Both the position numbers and the translations under genes were made by a program. Positions 21,401 through 31,358 of a DNA stretch of 64,000 nt are shown in pieces. The stretch is from contig WHSA01000365.1 of assembly GCA_012931725.1 (NCBI GenBank), forward strand, positions 186,001 to 250,000, given 5' to 3'. Under the pieces are notes generated by a model. It was not told where the DNA came from, made no database searches, and was given only the letters and a program-made list of their open reading frames with translations. Every line of letters starts with the position of its first letter. Position 1 is the first letter of the stretch. Origin of the DNA: Litsea cubeba. Its lineage: Eukaryota; Streptophyta; Magnoliopsida; Laurales; Lauraceae.

Positions 21401-24207
21401 TTGGCCAGCCATACCGGGTACTGGACTTCCCGGATGGCTCCCGCTTTTAGCAGGTTGTCGATCTCCTCGACGACCGCATCTGTCTGCTGCAGCCCGGTCC
21501 TTCGGGCCCTCTGCACTACCGGCTTGTGGTCGGGGTCGACATTGAGCTTGTGGCACATGACCTCAGGGTCGACCCCAGGCATTTCGCTTGGGCTCCAAGC
21601 GAAGACGTCCACATTCTGCATCAAGAACCGAGAGAGTTTGGCCCTTTCCTCGTCTGACAGCTGGGTGCCAATCAGGAAGAACCTGTCTGGGTCTGCCGGG
21701 TCTAGCCTGACCTCGGCCAGGTCCTCGATGCTCTTCTTCTCAGGGTCCCGGCCGATCTCATCGAGGCCTTTCTCGAACTCGGCCAGGTTGACGCGCTCTG
21801 GCTCCTTCACTGCTGGGACTGCAGCCAGCATGCACTGCCTAGCCTGCTGCTGGTCTCCCTCCACTGTGACTACTTCCATCTTGCCCTCCTCGTTCTCATG
21901 GACGAACTTCAGCTTTTGGTGGAGGGAAGATGGAACTGCCTCTAGCTTGTGGAGCCACGTTCTGCCCAGAATGACATTATAGGGAGAAGGGGCGTCCACA
22001 ACCAGGAAGTCGGCCAGCACGGATGCTCCGCCAACTCGGGTTTTCAAAGTGATCCTACCCTTGGGATAGACTGGCGTGGCGGATAATCCTAGCAAGGGTA
22101 CTCGGACCTCCGTGAGGTCTGCTTCGGAGAGTTTCATTCTTTTGAAGCAGTCGTAGTAGAGGACCTCGGAGGAGCTGCCGGAGTCGACGAGGATCCTCTT
22201 CACGGTGAAGTCTTTCAGCTTCATGGTGAGGAGCAGGGGGTCGTTGTGAGGGACCTGGACTCCCTCTAGATCTCGATCCGAGAACGAGATGGCTGGTCGG
22301 TCGCGGCGGGCTCTCTTGGATGCCGGCGCGAGTTCGGCTTTCATTACTTCTTTCCCGTGCGAAGCCCGCCTGGCTTCGGCACGGGTCTGGGAGCTTCCCC
22401 GGGACGAGGAAGTGGGAGCTGAGGACGCCAGATGGATCACGTTGATGATCTTCTCTGAGTCCTCGCTGTCTGGAGCCTGGGCCGCGCTCTGGTGAATTCG
22501 GCCCTCGCTGCCGCCGGCATCACCTGCCTTGATGAACTCTGGGATGTGGCCCTCTTCGGCCAGCTTCTCCAGATACCCCTGCAAAGTCCTGCATTCTTCG
22601 GTCTTGTGCCCGTTGCCCTTATGGAAGGAGCAGTAGAGCTTGCTTCGGGGGCCTTCGGTGGGTTCGTTCTTCATGGGTGGAGGATACTTGAAGAACGGCT
22701 TGGATCTGATCTTGGTCAGGATGCGGTAGATCGGCTCCTTGAAGACGACGTTGACGCTCTGACTGGCGCTGGAGGGAGGTCTGGGCTTCCAATTGCCCCC
22801 AGACCTGGACGACGAAGGCTTCGCCGAACTGGAGACCCAGGCCCGCTTGGGCTCCTGCTTCTGGGAGGGCCTCCCGCCTCTCTGCCGAGGTTGGTCATTC
22901 TTCTGTTCGGGCTCCGGATGCCCGTCCTGATCCCTGGCCCGGATCTCGTCTTCCTCCCGGGCGATGAAGCGCTTCACCCGGGACATCAACTCTGGCATGG
23001 ATTCTGGGGTGTTCCCGGCCAAGTCTTTGCGCAAGTCGTTGCCGGGGATCAGGGCATGCTGGAAGGCGTAGATGGCTATCCCTTCCCTCGCGCCGTCGAT
23101 CTGGCTGTAGACCGCCCAGAATCGCTGGGCGAACTTGGCGAGGGTTTCGCCCTGCTTCATTTTCAGGGCGATGAGGTCCCCTTCCTTCTTGGGGACGACG
23201 GTGTAGGCTTGGAACTTCTTCAGGAAGGAGAGCTGGAGCTCCTTCCAACTGGAAACCGACTGCTCCGGGAGAGAGCAGAACCACTTCAGGGGGAGGTCAC
23301 CCAAACTGGAGGAGAAGATCTTGCAGTTTAGGTGACCCTCGTTTCCCCAGATGGACATCTTCTGGGAGAAGTGTCGGAGGTGTGCGGATGGGTCGGACAA
23401 TCCGTCATAGGGGACGAACCGCGGGACGGAGAACTTCTTGGGCAAGGGGGTGCGCTCGATCTCTTTTGTAAAGGGCGAGCCCCCCAGATCAGTGTGACCA
23501 CAGATCTGCTTCTGGTCCCGCATGTCCAAGTTGTGCTGGAGAGCCAATCTGACACGTTTGTCGAATCGCTCTTGCTCATCGTCCTTCTTTGGAGTCTGAG
23601 CTCTGGGCTTCCGCTTAGGATGGCTCGAGCTACGACGGCTATGAGTTCGGCCGTCGCGGCTGTGGTGACTTCGGCTGTTGCTCGAGCCTTCGTCACGGAT
23701 CTGGCTCCGTTTCTGGTCCAGATGATTTCTGAGATCCTCGCGGGGAGGCTGGGCTGCCCTGTTGGGGGCGTCCCTCTTTTTTCCCTGAGGCTCAGAGACT
23801 TGCCTCAAGGAGGCAGTTTGCACTGCCCTCAGCTGCTGCTGGAGCTCGCGAATCAGCCGCTCTTGCTTCTGGAGTTGCTTCTGGAGGAGAGCAGCTTCGG
23901 GAACCTCTCCAGTGGCAGGGGGTTGAACGTGGCGCGTCTCTCCTACGGCCACGACTTTGTCCTTCCGGGGACGCTCATGCTGACGCTCATCGCGTCTGGG
24001 TGGCGCGACTTCTTCTGACGAGGTCGAGGCCTCGTGTCCCTCTCGGAGTGGGAACTCGATAAAGAGCTGAGAGCCTAAGCGGCCCTCGCCTGCAGTCGTG
24101 CCATGCACCGTACGGGAGCGTCCTTGAGGAGGGACGTCCGTTGGCGGTGGTGGCAGCTCGAGCGCTGCTCTCGAGGACTCTGCGCCCTTCTTAGCTTTCG
24201 GAGGCAT
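18451..24207 (-). CDS. gag-pol: Gag-Pol polyprotein of Tat-type Ty3/gypsy retrotransposon
   Basis: One uninterrupted frame of 1918 residues. The start chosen is the ATG at 24205-24207 (MPPKAKKG); the frame stays open upstream into the PBS and LTR, but that part is not gag-like. In order: a retrotransposon gag domain, a CX2HX4HX4C zinc knuckle (near residue 530), protease with active-site DSG (D675), reverse transcriptase with YIDD (1049-1052), a degenerate first RNase H, a second archaeal-type RNase H (FVDGSS, NNEAEYEAL, SDSQLV, ADALA), then integrase with an HHCC finger and catalytic D1641, D1701 and E1737, giving the canonical D-X35-E spacing. It ends with a GPF module and no chromodomain. 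The product would form virus-like particles, copy the RNA and insert the DNA in the nucleus. Every catalytic motif I can read is present. Confidence 0.95.
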   Translation of the reverse strand: MPPKAKKGAESSRAALELPPPPTDVPPQGRSRTVHGTTAGEGRLGSQLFIEFPLREGHEASTSSEEVAPPRRDERQHERPRKDKVVAVGETRHVQPPATGEVPEAALLQKQLQKQERLIRELQQQLRAVQTASLRQVSEPQGKKRDAPNRAAQPPREDLRNHLDQKRSQIRDEGSSNSRSHHSRDGRTHSRRSSSHPKRKPRAQTPKKDDEQERFDKRVRLALQHNLDMRDQKQICGHTDLGGSPFTKEIERTPLPKKFSVPRFVPYDGLSDPSAHLRHFSQKMSIWGNEGHLNCKIFSSSLGDLPLKWFCSLPEQSVSSWKELQLSFLKKFQAYTVVPKKEGDLIALKMKQGETLAKFAQRFWAVYSQIDGAREGIAIYAFQHALIPGNDLRKDLAGNTPESMPELMSRVKRFIAREEDEIRARDQDGHPEPEQKNDQPRQRGGRPSQKQEPKRAWVSSSAKPSSSRSGGNWKPRPPSSASQSVNVVFKEPIYRILTKIRSKPFFKYPPPMKNEPTEGPRSKLYCSFHKGNGHKTEECRTLQGYLEKLAEEGHIPEFIKAGDAGGSEGRIHQSAAQAPDSEDSEKIINVIHLASSAPTSSSRGSSQTRAEARRASHGKEVMKAELAPASKRARRDRPAISFSDRDLEGVQVPHNDPLLLTMKLKDFTVKRILVDSGSSSEVLYYDCFKRMKLSEADLTEVRVPLLGLSATPVYPKGRITLKTRVGGASVLADFLVVDAPSPYNVILGRTWLHKLEAVPSSLHQKLKFVHENEEGKMEVVTVEGDQQQARQCMLAAVPAVKEPERVNLAEFEKGLDEIGRDPEKKSIEDLAEVRLDPADPDRFFLIGTQLSDEERAKLSRFLMQNVDVFAWSPSEMPGVDPEVMCHKLNVDPDHKPVVQRARRTGLQQTDAVVEEIDNLLKAGAIREVQYPVWLANTVVVKKKTGKWRVCVDFTDLNRACPKDSFPLPKIDQLIDATAGHDRMSFLDAYRGYHQIPLYEPDEEKTSFITPRGTYCYKVMPFGLKNAGATYQRLVTKMFQAQLGRSVEVYIDDMVVKSVRSSDHLADLGQVFGILRAYKLKLNASKCAFGVASGKFLGSLVTRRGIEANPEQITAIQGIQSPSTTKEVQRLTGMAAALNRFISRSSDKCRPFFQLLKKNLKFQWTPECDQALAALKTYLMSPPLLSTPTLGEILYLYLAVSDHAVSSVLIREDEGVQKPIYYTSKTLLDAETRYLLLEKLALALVTASRKFSHYFQSHTIVVITEHPLRSVFKKVDFSGRISKWAVELGQYDIQYRPRTAIKAQILADFIVEFVSPNPAPTQLGTALGGTGQEPVETEVQQSPTSAWKIFVDGSSTSKRAGAGIVLQSPEGLVIEQAFTLDFKATNNEAEYEALIAGLNSAQILGAQHLVIFSDSQLVTSQLAGDYQARDDRMAAYLALAKKLLSHFQKAEVRQISRDTNTHADALANLASAVEAGKKRTIEVGSVSRSSLELHSSRLVLCADLGPSWMDPIVAYLKDDQLPEDKTEAHKIRLKAARFWLSPEGKLYRKSFTGPYLQCVHPTKVDDFLYEIHEGICGSHIGGRSLAYRAISQGYWWPYMQKDAQVYARKCEKCQKFSHSLHQPAQDLSPLSSPWPFAQWGLDIVGPLHRAPGNKRWLIVATDYFTKWIEAEPLSSITDRDSRNFVWKNILTRFGIPRTLISDNGTQFDSKSFKDFCQEHGIRNHYSTPAYPQSNGQAEISNKVILDGLKKRLDKAKGRWTEELTSVLWAYRTTPRRSTSATPFSLAYGMEAVIPLEIGLPTLRTELVDQGRNETNLAMELELADERREAAALRLTDYQQRLARAYNQNVKERRFTAGELVLKKTLPADKEPNEGKLAPNWHGPFRVVSLAGKSAYKLEDLDGKPLPRPWNASHLKKFYF

Positions 24208-24269
24208 GGCTTCTGAGAGGTTGAGGTTAAGAAGGTTGGGAAGGTTTTGAGAGGTTGGGATATTACTTT

Positions 24270-24286
24270 CCCACAGACGGCGCCAA
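24270..24286 (-). other. Primer-binding site of the Tat element
   Basis: On the minus strand TGGCGCCGTCTGTGGGA lies two bases beyond the end of the 5' LTR. TGGCGCCGT-type sites are typical of Tat and Athila elements. The priming tRNA cannot be confirmed from this window. Confidence 0.85.
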
Positions 24287-24287
24287 T

Positions 24288-25231
24288 TGTAGGTGCAGAA
24301 AATAATGACCCACAATGAGGAGGGAGCCTTATAGGACTTATCCGAGAAGATGATGGTGACTGAGAATGACTAGATGCCGTCCGAAAGCCTGAAAGGGAAG
24401 AACACACGGTCAGAGGACCCTGGCCTGGGCGGCGCAAGGCTCTCCGATGCCAAAGTCAGTGAATGAACTGGAACAATGGAAGGAGAGGAAGAAGAGAGAC
24501 AGAGTAACGGCCCTGTGTATGAAAAATGGCGTACCTTGGATGGTGGCTTGAGCCTCTATTTATAGAGTGTGGAACGTATCTTTGGGAGATATTGTGGTGT
24601 GGGTCCCGTGATTCGACTGGGAAGTCACGATCAGCCCACATTGCATTAATTGCGGTCCAATCCAGCCCACTTTGCATTAAATGCCCGTCAGGTCAGCCCA
24701 CATCGCATTTAATGTACATCTTGTTGGGCCAGATCCTGTTGGGCGCCTTTGGCGGTAGGGGTACCAGCGGATCTGCCCTCGGGCCCTGCCCTGATATGGC
24801 CTCAGCCGCTGGATGCCACCCTGTCAGGGATCTGGCGAAGATTGTGGGCGGCTGGACGTCGCGTCTGTCCCACCAGCTCGTGCCCCTATCCCTCCACGTG
24901 CCTGATGACGTGGGGGATGAGGGGCGCAAGTGAAGGTCCTCTCTTGCTTCGGCTTCTGTCCCGGCTTCTTCAGCCGAGGTGGAGCTTTCTGTCGAGATGG
25001 CATCCTGGGTGGCCCAGCCGAGGTGGAACTCCTTGCCGAGATGACGCCCGAGGTGGGCCAGTTCGGCGCTAAGGGCCCGGAGCTGCCTGACTTCGGCCGG
25101 ACCTCCTGTCCTGGTAGCCGGGGTAAGCTTGGCGCCACGTGGATGGCACGAGGATGGCACGTGAGAGTGCTTAGCCTCATCTGATGGCCGCGATTAACTT
25201 AATCCTGTGGTTCTGGAAATCTCCCCACACA
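24288..25231 (-). repeat. Tat element 5' LTR with promoter
   Basis: It carries a TATA box, TATAAATA on the minus strand (24557-24564), which would drive genomic RNA toward gag-pol. The right TSD copy AGAGC follows at 25232-25236, after which LARD-A sequence resumes. Confidence 0.9.
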
Positions 25232-25236
25232 AGAGC

Positions 25237-27583
25237 TATCCATGATGTTATGGGGTTAACTGATCATAGCATCAATCAATATAACTAAGAAAACCATATG
25301 CTATGAATATTTTGAAATCATTTCATCCAATCATAAAATATAACTATCATGTGCAAGATGAATGAGATGAATGAAATGAAGTTCAAACATGAAGCCTACC
25401 TCAACCATTAACCAACCAAGATTATGAACACATGAGTATGGTGGTTATGAAATTTTATAAGAGCATGAGAGGTGGCAATCATGAAAATTATGATGCTAAT
25501 AGAAAGTGACATGGAATAAAAACATATTACTATCAAGATCAATCCAATGTATACAAGGTTTATCACATTTTCAAGATATGACATCAATTGGATATGACAA
25601 AAATCGAAAATGATACCAATTGAATATAGAACAAGATTAAGAGCAAAGATGTGATAAACATAAAATTCCGCCAAGCATCATAAATTGATATTCATCACTT
25701 TTAATGATATAACTAATGACCATAGTGATGAACATTCTAAATTGCATGAAATGTCTCTTGGTAATACATGCAATTTGAAAGTGTCAAATCATATGAATTC
25801 AACATCTATAAAATTCATCAAACAATAGGTATAACTATGAAATACAAGGAATGTATTTCAAAGAGGTTCATATGATCAAGATCACTACTATGAAGTTGAA
25901 ACATGTATAAGGATGACATCACTTAGAGAATATACAAGAACCAACATCATTACCATCCATTTTAAAAAAAATAATGACTAGAAAGCATAAAGGATGGGTT
26001 TGGGAGTTCTAGTATGGTATCCACAAATGTAACTTAAGAGCACGACCATTTAAGGAACTATTAGACATTTGCAAAAAGAGGATTAAATAAAATCAAGATC
26101 TAACAAAATAATCTCCATTTTAGCAAATGTACTAAAAGAATTATGAAACATTATCATTATGCATTAAAACAAAATGCACAAGACTAAGTATAGATTTCAA
26201 ATTCTATTATATGATCCACAAAACATACAAATCAATTTGCTCATAAAAGGAATATAACTACAAGAGCTCATACAAATTGACTTGAATAAGTATGACTTGA
26301 TATCAATTGGAAAATACATTCAGATAAAATGTATAACTATAAGGCTCTAACCAATTGAATTTCAAGTATATCAAAGAATTTCATTTTCATATAAAGATTC
26401 TAACTTAGTAAGCACATAATGAATATCAATTTTGATCATATCTCATCAATGAGGCACAATCATTTTTCAACTTGCAATTTTAAAAGATATGACTTATTTG
26501 AAACACATACAGGCTGATTTTTCAAAACGATAATTTTTCATATGAAAATATAACTTGGAAATCTATGGAAAAACTAAATTGTTTTAAATCATTTGTTTTT
26601 CAAAAAAAAAAAAAATCTTACTTATGACAAACAAACAAATGAATTTACAACTACAATTGATCATGAATAATCTATCTAAGAGGGCTTTTGAAATCATAAT
26701 CAATTGATCATGTATAGAAATGTAATGCAAAAGATATAACTCAAAGAGAGCAAAAAGTAAATCTAACATGATGAAATTTTAATCAAATGATTTTGAAAAC
26801 CATGTTATGAAATAAGAGAAGTACATGAAAACAAAATCAATTGATCATAAGTAAACAATGCATTTTAAGAAATGTAATTCTATAAAAACAGTAATGCAAA
26901 TTGTTTGTAATAACCATACATTTCCAAAAATACAAGGAAATGCTTTTATTGACAATGCTTTTGAAACTCAAAACTTTTAAGAGCATTTGTCAAAATATAA
27001 CGTGAAATCAATTGGAAAATGCATTTATTCAAAAACACATTTATTTTGAGAAATATACCCATAGATAGATAACCAATTGAGTTTCGAGTATATTACAAGA
27101 ATTGAATTCCTCATACAAGAGATTAAATATAAAAAGAGAAACAAATTCAATTCTCATAACTTTCAACTTATGCTTTAAACAATATAACTATTAGAAACGA
27201 ATACAAGTTGAGAATAATTTTCCATTTCAAAACAAAAACTATGGAAAATTTGTTTTTTCAAAAATATCTAATTTTTTTTTTAAAAGATATAACTTATGAA
27301 ATTCATTAATTTTTGAAAAACAGGGGATGTACCATTAATTGATCAAGGATAGAAAATCTTTTAAGTCCATGATTAATTGAAGCACATTAAAAGAGCATTG
27401 AAATGCATTTTCATAGATATAACAATATGAATACAAAATGCACATCAATAAGATGCAATCAAGTGATTTTGTGAACCAAAAGATATAACTATAAAAGTTT
27501 ATGAGAACAAAATCAATTGACTACAAATATTTTTGCATTAAAACAAATGTAACTATATAAGCTCAAAATGCAAAAGTTCATAC
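25237..27583 (-). mobile_element. LARD-A internal region, middle segment with hairpin row
   Basis: Non-coding. ATATAACTA and close variants recur throughout, many inside short inverted repeats. Clear stems: TCATTTGTTT (26589-26598 with 26633-26642), TGCATTTT (27404-27411 with 27435-27442), TGATTTTGT (27464-27472 with 27507-27515) and TTTTGCATT (27531-27539 with 27568-27576). The same kind of row, reverse-complemented, fills LARD-B at 33600-35250. The segment ends at the CACTA-1 target site ATA. Confidence 0.7.
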
Positions 27584-27599
27584 ACTACTACCAAAAGGA

Positions 27600-27890
27600 C
27601 ATTTTATATCGGTTGCAAAAACTGCCTTATATCGGTTTTTAATATAACCGATATAATATCTTCAGTCAAGATTTTTTATATCGGTTAATATTTTTTATAT
27701 CGGTTAACTTTTTTTTTATATCGATTACATAGTAACCGATATAATAATATCTATATATAATATCGGTTAGCTATATTTTTTATCGGTTATTATAAAACCG
27801 ATGTTATATAATTTCTCAAAACCGATATAACATCTATCTTTTTATATCGTTTTTCTTAAATCACTTTTTCTTTTTTAATATCGGTTTTGC
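27600..27890. repeat. CACTA-1 left subterminal repeats
   Basis: About ten copies of TATATCGGTT or its complement occur in both orientations within 290 bp, several arranged as small inverted pairs. Confidence 0.85.
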
Positions 27891-27899
27891 CCCGCTAAA

Positions 27900-28370
27900 C
27901 TAGCAGATTCCTTCCCCCGTTTTTTTTCTCCTCCCGCGCGCTCTGCTCTCACTACGTCGAAACTGGCGAAAAATGCCCAAATCTCATTACCGCCCTCTTT
28001 CCCCCTTCTCTTCCATCTCTCAGCCTCTCTCGCCTTCTCATCTCTCCCCTGCGCAGCCCTCAATCTCGCTCTCTCTCTCTCACCGTATCTCCCCTGGGCA
28101 CTCCTCCATCTCTCTCACTCTGTCACCGTTTTTCCTCTATACAGCCCTCCATCTCTCGACCTCCTTCATCTCTCTGGCCCTCTCCTTCTCTCTCACACCA
28201 TCTCTCTCACGCCATCCCTCTTCTCTCAGTCATCCTTCCTCTCCATTCGAAAACCCCCAAATCTCCAACCCTTACTCTCTCCACTCGAAAACCCCTCTGG
28301 ACTCATGTTTCAAACCCTCTCTGGACTCTCTCTATTTCCAGACAACATAAAACAACACTCAGGTATAAGG
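27900..28370 (+). other. CT-rich leader-like block of CACTA-1
   Basis: A dense CTCTCTC and TCTCTCAC run starts shortly after the left subterminal repeats. A 125-codon frame (27973-28350) is Ser/Leu/Pro-rich low complexity without a recognisable domain, so I do not call it a gene. It may be a transcribed leader or first exon. Confidence 0.4.
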
Positions 28371-30769
28371 TATGGAAATTTTATTCTCAGATTGCATGTT
28401 CCGTAATCATTTGGTTTTTTCTTCTCGGGTATTTCATTTGGGCACATCTGGTTTTGTTTTATTATTTTTTTAAAATCCTTTTGTGTGTTTTTTTTATATT
28501 TTATTCATGTATTTTACCAGTTATTATTGAGGGTGGCTCGACCCTATTTTGAGTACAGATTACAGAAGCCACATGAATAAGCAGATTCTTTGCATGCGAT
28601 CTAACGATCCCTATGGTTCTTCATGAATGTGAACAAATGACTGAGTTTTATTTTTAAGATATGGTGGACAGGCATTGGTTGACTGGTTAGGTTTTCTTGA
28701 CTTGTACAACTTTATAAAAACCCGGTTAACAAACACTGATTGATTGTTTTTATTGTCTTGATCTGTAGTTTTGTACCACTTTATAGCTGGGTTGCAACAA
28801 GTCCACGTTGAGTGCCGCACTGTGGAAGGTTTGTTGAGTTGCATCGTCCTCTTTCATTCTGTTTTTTTTTTTTTCGGATGTTCACACAGGAAGTGGGCCT
28901 CAGAGTAGCCATCTGATTACTGGACAAATGAGGTGATGATGTTTGCTCTTCAAGTAAAATGCAATTATTAGGGCCTCAAGAAGAGATAATACCTGATTTT
29001 CAAGACCCACTGTATGTGTAGACGGAGGATAGAAGAACCGAACGTCCAATGAAAAAAACCCCATCCATCCATTTTGACAGTTAAACAAAATAGGGGCCTG
29101 GGTGTCTATCCCAACCATCCTCTTCTTTGAAGAAGTGTTGACTGGCAAGTCTCCCAGAAGAAGTCTGGGGCTTCTATTATAACATGGACAAAGAAAATCA
29201 ACAATAACGATGGTGAAGGACATGTGTATGACGATGTGCATGTAAGGGGATGCGTCTTCTGCGAGGGGTTTGGATTTTAAAATTTGTTTAGATGTTTTCT
29301 TGGGTGCTTTTCCTTATTGGGTTTTTAATGCTTTTGTGGCTTGTTTGTTTTGGAGATTTGAATTTTAGCAGGTGGGGAAAGGTCTATATATGAAATGATG
29401 GTAGAAGAAAGTAGATTCAAGGTCCTGCTTTCCCCTGTTTTATTTTATTTTATTTATTTAGATTTTTGGGTAAAATCCAAATGAAATCTTGGCCCTTGTT
29501 GATCATGTACCTCCTACTAGTCTTACATGCCTTGTCAATGCAGATGGTTAAGTTGCATGTCACATAGGGATTCACTGATGTAGATTTTGTTGGTCTCAGC
29601 TGAGTCACAACTCAGTTGAGTCAACTCAATTTTAGTGCTGATCTAGGTGGCAGATTTAGTAGTTCTCACTTTGAGGCATGGATTGGGAGGGAAAACAACT
29701 ATGATGAGGTGTGATATACTCATATACTACTATGAGGGATGAAGGCTAGCTTGAAAATCCACAGGTGTGGTGCATATTTTATATGCTAATGGTAAGAAAC
29801 TGATCTATGTATATTTTCATCAGTTGTTTTACCAGTCAAAAGAATAAAAGGTTTTTTTGCTGATGATGCCCATGTGGATGTGAATTTGTTTATTTGGAAG
29901 GAGATGGTTATGGGAAACTTTAAATTTTAAAGTATTTATTTATTGGTTTCTATTTCTTTTCTTCTTTTTTTTTTTTGCTTGTCTGTGTGGATATTTGAAT
30001 ATTTTTGTATTTGTTGACTGGGGTTGTTCTTCAACAACATGATGCAAGTCTTAGGTTGGATGGATGTCAGCCATGGGTTTTTTTTTAAAGTTGATTATAA
30101 ACAAACGAAGTATGATACATGAAAGAAAGAGGATTTAGACAAACTAATTTAAAAGGTGAATCTGAAAATTTTGTTCTTCAGCTTATTTGTTCTTTTTTCT
30201 GATTTTGATTGTGAACAGTGACTGTGATGCTGTGTTTCTCTTGGTTTATGTGGAATATTGATCCAATAAATTACTTTACAATTTAGGTGGCACTTGGATG
30301 CCCTCAGCAAGATGTGCCCATCTTGGATTTTATTTTTCTATTCCAAATTTACAGCTGAGGCATCATGTCAGATTGGATCATCATAATAGATTGGTTTCAA
30401 TTTGAATGCAGCATTTTTCATTCTGTGGCATATGATTGCCTATAAAAATACTAGTATTTGGATTTACAGTAATTAAATCAGTTGTAAGAAATGCAGATGA
30501 TCTTCTACTGATGAGTATGTCCTTACAATGTGATGGGTTTTAGTATCATGAGAATGTCTAGGTTTTATTTATTTATTTATATTTTAATTGTTGTCGTGTT
30601 TCTTTTGACTGATAAGTTATTGAACTTTGAGTGAACTGTTTATGTGGACTGACATAAGGAGTTTCTTTTCTTTGTGCTATTTTGTGTATTTTCCTGCTTT
30701 ACATTACTGGTTGTCTTATGAGTTCTAGTCAAAAAGGATTTCTGTTCTGAATTGCCTTTCAAAGTGATG
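28371..30769. other. CACTA-1 internal DNA without recognised genes
   Basis: AT-rich, intron-like sequence. I see no conserved protein fragment, RNA gene or repeat boundary. Confidence 0.4.
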
Positions 30770-31140
30770 CAGGCCAGACTACTGGGCCCCGATTGAAAGT
30801 ATATTCCAGAAGGCCCACAAGGCTTTCTAGATGATTTCTATACATTTAGCAAATTTCTTTAATTGCTTTGGTTAGGTAGTTTCTAATTTCCAAGATTCTT
30901 AGAATTGAAAGTTTCTTAGTATTAGAGATTGATTACTAAAATTATGTTGAGACTCTATTATATATAGGATGTAATCCCTTCCATTGGGATATACAGAAAT
31001 TAATGAAAATTTGAGTTCTCTCTCACGTGTGTTTCTCTCTTGTCTGTGGTGTGAGACCAAGACATCATACCCTAAGCCGTTTGGCTTGGAGAATAGCCCG
31101 TTGGCTATCCTCCTACTCCCCTGCGCTGCTTCACAAAGCT
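30770..31140 (+). repeat. Possible solo-LTR-like segment
   Basis: From TGATGCAGGCC to about GCTGCTTCA the sequence is arranged like a short plant LTR: a TATA-like ATTATATATAGG near 30955, then TGTAATCCCTTCC, an AATTAATGAAAA stretch and TTCTCTCTCACGTG. No target-site duplication was found, so this is tentative. Confidence 0.35.
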
Positions 31141-31358
31141 ACCTGCAAAGTTCATAGTTGTTTTTGAGATGCATATCTTAACATTGGATGGCATAGTCTC
31201 TTTGTTGAGGAAGGTCATGGTTTCTTCATCATATATTAACATTAAATTGCAATGGGTATTCAAGATATGCACGTGGGTTTCTGTAGAGATAAGTGAGATT
31301 CTTCTATTTTTTATATTTGGTATGTGGTATATGGAGATAATATGCTTGAAGAATAAGT

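Larger units (their letters stand above)
12502..25231 (-). mobile_element. Complete Ty3/gypsy LTR retrotransposon of the Tat type
   Basis: The LTRs (944-945 bp) start TGTGTGGGGA and end CACCTACA on the minus strand, and the target-site duplication AGAGC flanks both ends (12497-12501, 25232-25236). The order is 5' LTR, PBS TGGCGCCGTCTGTGGGA, one open gag-pol frame, a tandem-repeat region, an oppositely oriented spliced gene, a polypurine tract and the 3' LTR. The extra archaeal-type RNase H after the normal one, the PBS and the long 3' region place it in the Tat group of plant gypsy elements. I count about 11 LTR differences (about 1.2%). No disabling mutation was seen, so it may be autonomous. 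It sits in LARD-A. Confidence 0.92.

Noticed and set aside
18784..24018. Plus-strand frames of 200-280 codons over the gag-pol region
   Set aside because: Mirror frames of the GC-rich gag-pol gene, without domains.
27584..27890. CRISPR-like reading of the TATATCGGTT repeats
   Set aside because: Repeats alternate in orientation with irregular spacing and sit at a CACTA terminus in a plant genome.
27973..28350. 125-codon Ser/Leu/Pro-rich frame in CACTA-1
   Set aside because: Low-complexity CT repeats; no domain or splice context supports a protein.
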